Assembly (NCBI GenBank): GCA_041495845.1
Contig: JBGQDM010000041.1
Coordinates: 1 to 25,521 of the forward strand
DNA length: 25,521 bases
Origin: JBGQDM01 sp041495845
GTDB taxonomy: Bacteria > Acidobacteriota > Terriglobia > Terriglobales > Acidobacteriaceae
Reading direction: 5' to 3'
The position numbers were made by a program, and so were the translations under genes. This document shows, in pieces, positions 24,022 through 25,521 of the stretch (position 1 is the first letter of the stretch; each line of letters starts with the position of its first letter). The notes beneath the pieces are model-generated. The model ran no database searches, was not told where the DNA came from, and saw nothing but the letters and a program-made list of their open reading frames with translations.

Positions 24022-25521
24022 CTACTGTGCGGTTTCGGTGAAGCTCGCCGGCGTCAGCGCACCTACGGTAGCCGTCACCGGATATATGCCTGCCGTTCCT
24101 GGCAAGGTGTAGGTCGCACTCGCCTGCCCGTTTGGAGCGGTGCTCACCGAAGGGCTCGAAAAACTACCCCCGGCCCCGTTGTCCGAGAACTGCACCGTTG
24201 CTCCGGAAACCGGATTACCGAACTGATCCGTCACGCTTACCACGAGCGCTGCGGGCAGTGGCGTCCCGGCCGCGGCGCTTTGGCCATTACCCGAAATCCG
24301 ATTCACATTTGCCGCCGGGCCGGTCACCCCGGTTTCGTTAGGCCTGTAGGTGATGCCCGCACCCACCGTGGTGAGCGCGACCTTCTTTGGGGTCGTTGGT
24401 AGCGTGTAGTACACACTTGCCTGCCCGTTGCTTCCGGTGAGGGCGGGGCTGGGCAGCGAGAAACTCCCACCCGCGCCACTGTCCGTGAAGCTGACGCTCT
24501 GTCCTGGTGTCACATTCTTGTAGATGTCCTTGAGGGTGAATACCAGAGGGATTGGCAGTTGCGTGCCCGCTGGCGCTGTTTGTCCTCCACCCGAAATTCC
24601 GAAAAGCACCGCCGGCCCGGGATTCGCCGTCAGCTTGAAAATCAACCCCGGGTATCCGGTCGCCGATGCGCTGATCGTGATGGCTCCGCTCTTGGTGGGC
24701 ATGGTATAGGTTGCGGTGGCCAGGCCGTTCCCGGCCGTGACCACGCTCGTGTTGGCGAAGCTGCCGCCCCACCCATTGTCGGTGAACGTCACCGTCACCC
24801 CGGGAATGGCACCACCATACGGGTCGGCCACCTGCGCAGCCAGCGTTACTTGCGTGGCCACTGCCGCGGATTGGTTGTTCCCGCTGGCAATACTCAGCGT
24901 CGGCAGCAACCCGTAAACCAGTACCTGGGTCTGAGTTCCCATATACACCCGCCCGTTGACCACCACCGGACTTACAAAGTGCGGGATTGGTCCCAACTGA
25001 TCTCGCGCGGCGTTCTGTTGGGTGTTGTAGAGCTCTTTCATGATCGCCGCATCGAAAGCCACCAACGTTGGCGTCACCGGATTGCGCGCTGTCCACAGGA
25101 TCCCGTTCGTATTTCCGTTGGCTGAGATCACCGGAGCGCCCAGGTTCCAATAGACTATTGGCGTCTTCAGCACCGGAGTTGGAGCAAACAGCCCGTTCGA
25201 AAATGAGAATGCTTTGATCGCATCATGCTCGGCGGCGTAGTAGAGCGTGTTGTTCCAGAAAATCGGTCCCCCGTGCACTTCGTCCAGTGCCCCCGGAATG
25301 CTCTGGACGATCTGGCTGTCGTCCACAGGGTTGTAGCCACCGAGGTTGTCGCGGTCCAGCAGGTAGATGGTGCCGCCCTTACCGGCGGTCACTAACAAAT
25401 GCGTGGGTGAACCGGGCTGGTCGGGTAACACCACGACACCCCCGGAGCCGAGATCCAGATCGTTGAGTTGCATCGCCTGCTGGTCGAACGGCGTGAAGTA
25501 ATCCCGGACCGAGAAGCCGGC
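24022..25521 (-). CDS. Beta-propeller protein with three Big_1-like Ig repeats, 5'-partial
   Basis: The reading frame stays open to the right edge (…DYFTPFDQQAMQLNDLDLGSGG), so the start lies outside and at least 499 residues are present. Up to about 24,890 in coordinates the N-terminal part has PQQ/YVTN-type propeller strands: GSGGVVVLPDQPG, LLVTAGKGGTIYLLDRDNLGG, GGPIFWNNTLYYAAEHDAIKAF and VVNGRVYMGTQTQVLVYG. The C-terminal half has three Ig repeats of about 90-95 residues, each with TVTFTDNGWGGSFA-type (F-x-D-x-G-x-GGSF) and GxAxAxYTxP motifs, as in invasin/Big_1 domains. There are no catalytic residues. Family relatives are exported surface proteins of Acidobacteriota; the signal peptide is beyond the window. 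Its stop is close to the tail end of the opposite-strand repeat fragment, and I see no clear terminator in the 123 bases between. Confidence 0.85.
   Translation of the reverse strand, partial: AGFSVRDYFTPFDQQAMQLNDLDLGSGGVVVLPDQPGSPTHLLVTAGKGGTIYLLDRDNLGGYNPVDDSQIVQSIPGALDEVHGGPIFWNNTLYYAAEHDAIKAFSFSNGLFAPTPVLKTPIVYWNLGAPVISANGNTNGILWTARNPVTPTLVAFDAAIMKELYNTQQNAARDQLGPIPHFVSPVVVNGRVYMGTQTQVLVYGLLPTLSIASGNNQSAAVATQVTLAAQVADPYGGAIPGVTVTFTDNGWGGSFANTSVVTAGNGLATATYTMPTKSGAITISASATGYPGLIFKLTANPGPAVLFGISGGGQTAPAGTQLPIPLVFTLKDIYKNVTPGQSVSFTDSGAGGSFSLPSPALTGSNGQASVYYTLPTTPKKVALTTVGAGITYRPNETGVTGPAANVNRISGNGQSAAAGTPLPAALVVSVTDQFGNPVSGATVQFSDNGAGGSFSSPSVSTAPNGQASATYTLPGTAGIYPVTATVGALTPASFTETAQ

Overview
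The window is GC-rich and gene-dense, and most likely comes from an Acidobacteriota (Terriglobia-type) genome. This is inferred from protein style, not from a marker gene. Several large exported proteins carry HYDIN/ASPM/SPD-2-like 'choice-of-anchor D' repeats ending in LSGTGQ-stop. Others carry FG-GAP/VCBS repeats, acidobacterial-type Ig-like repeats and a beta-propeller fused to Big_1-like domains. No rRNA, tRNA, CRISPR array, transposase or integrase was seen.

Region 1 (1-13573, all + strand, very tight spacing) looks like one long transcription unit. It begins with the C-terminal end of a carrier protein from an upstream NRPS/PKS. A one-base stop/start overlap leads into a 1787-aa single-module NRPS with an unusual N-terminal cytochrome P450: P450-C-A-PCP-TE. 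It continues with a Wzx-like flippase, a secreted GH10 glycosidase, an O-antigen ligase/polymerase-like membrane protein, a GT4 glycosyltransferase, a PAPS-type sulfotransferase, a WecG/TagA/CpsF (GT26) glycosyltransferase and a TauE/SafE anion exporter. The layout suggests the end of a peptide assembly line joined to an exopolysaccharide (possibly sulfated) synthesis and export block.

Region 2 (13574-19342, + strand) has a hairpin-rich leader and two large exported repeat proteins. The first is IPT-like + seven FG-GAP + three choice-of-anchor D domains. The second is an unclassified N-terminal domain followed by five choice-of-anchor D repeats. A long perfect hairpin separates them. A strong A-tract/GC-stem/T-tract bidirectional terminator ends this strand.

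Region 3 (19423-25521, mostly - strand) holds a lipoprotein with an Ig-repeat stalk and a GH39/GH5-like catalytic domain, a second sulfotransferase, a short + strand choice-of-anchor D fragment without a signal peptide (probably truncated or frameshifted), and the C-terminal part of a beta-propeller/Big_1-repeat protein that runs off the right edge.

The most notable items are the P450-NRPS fusion physically continuous with a polysaccharide block, the two glycosidases and two sulfotransferases around that block, the structured 13.6-kb leader, and the orphan repeat fragment at 23.2-23.9 kb.
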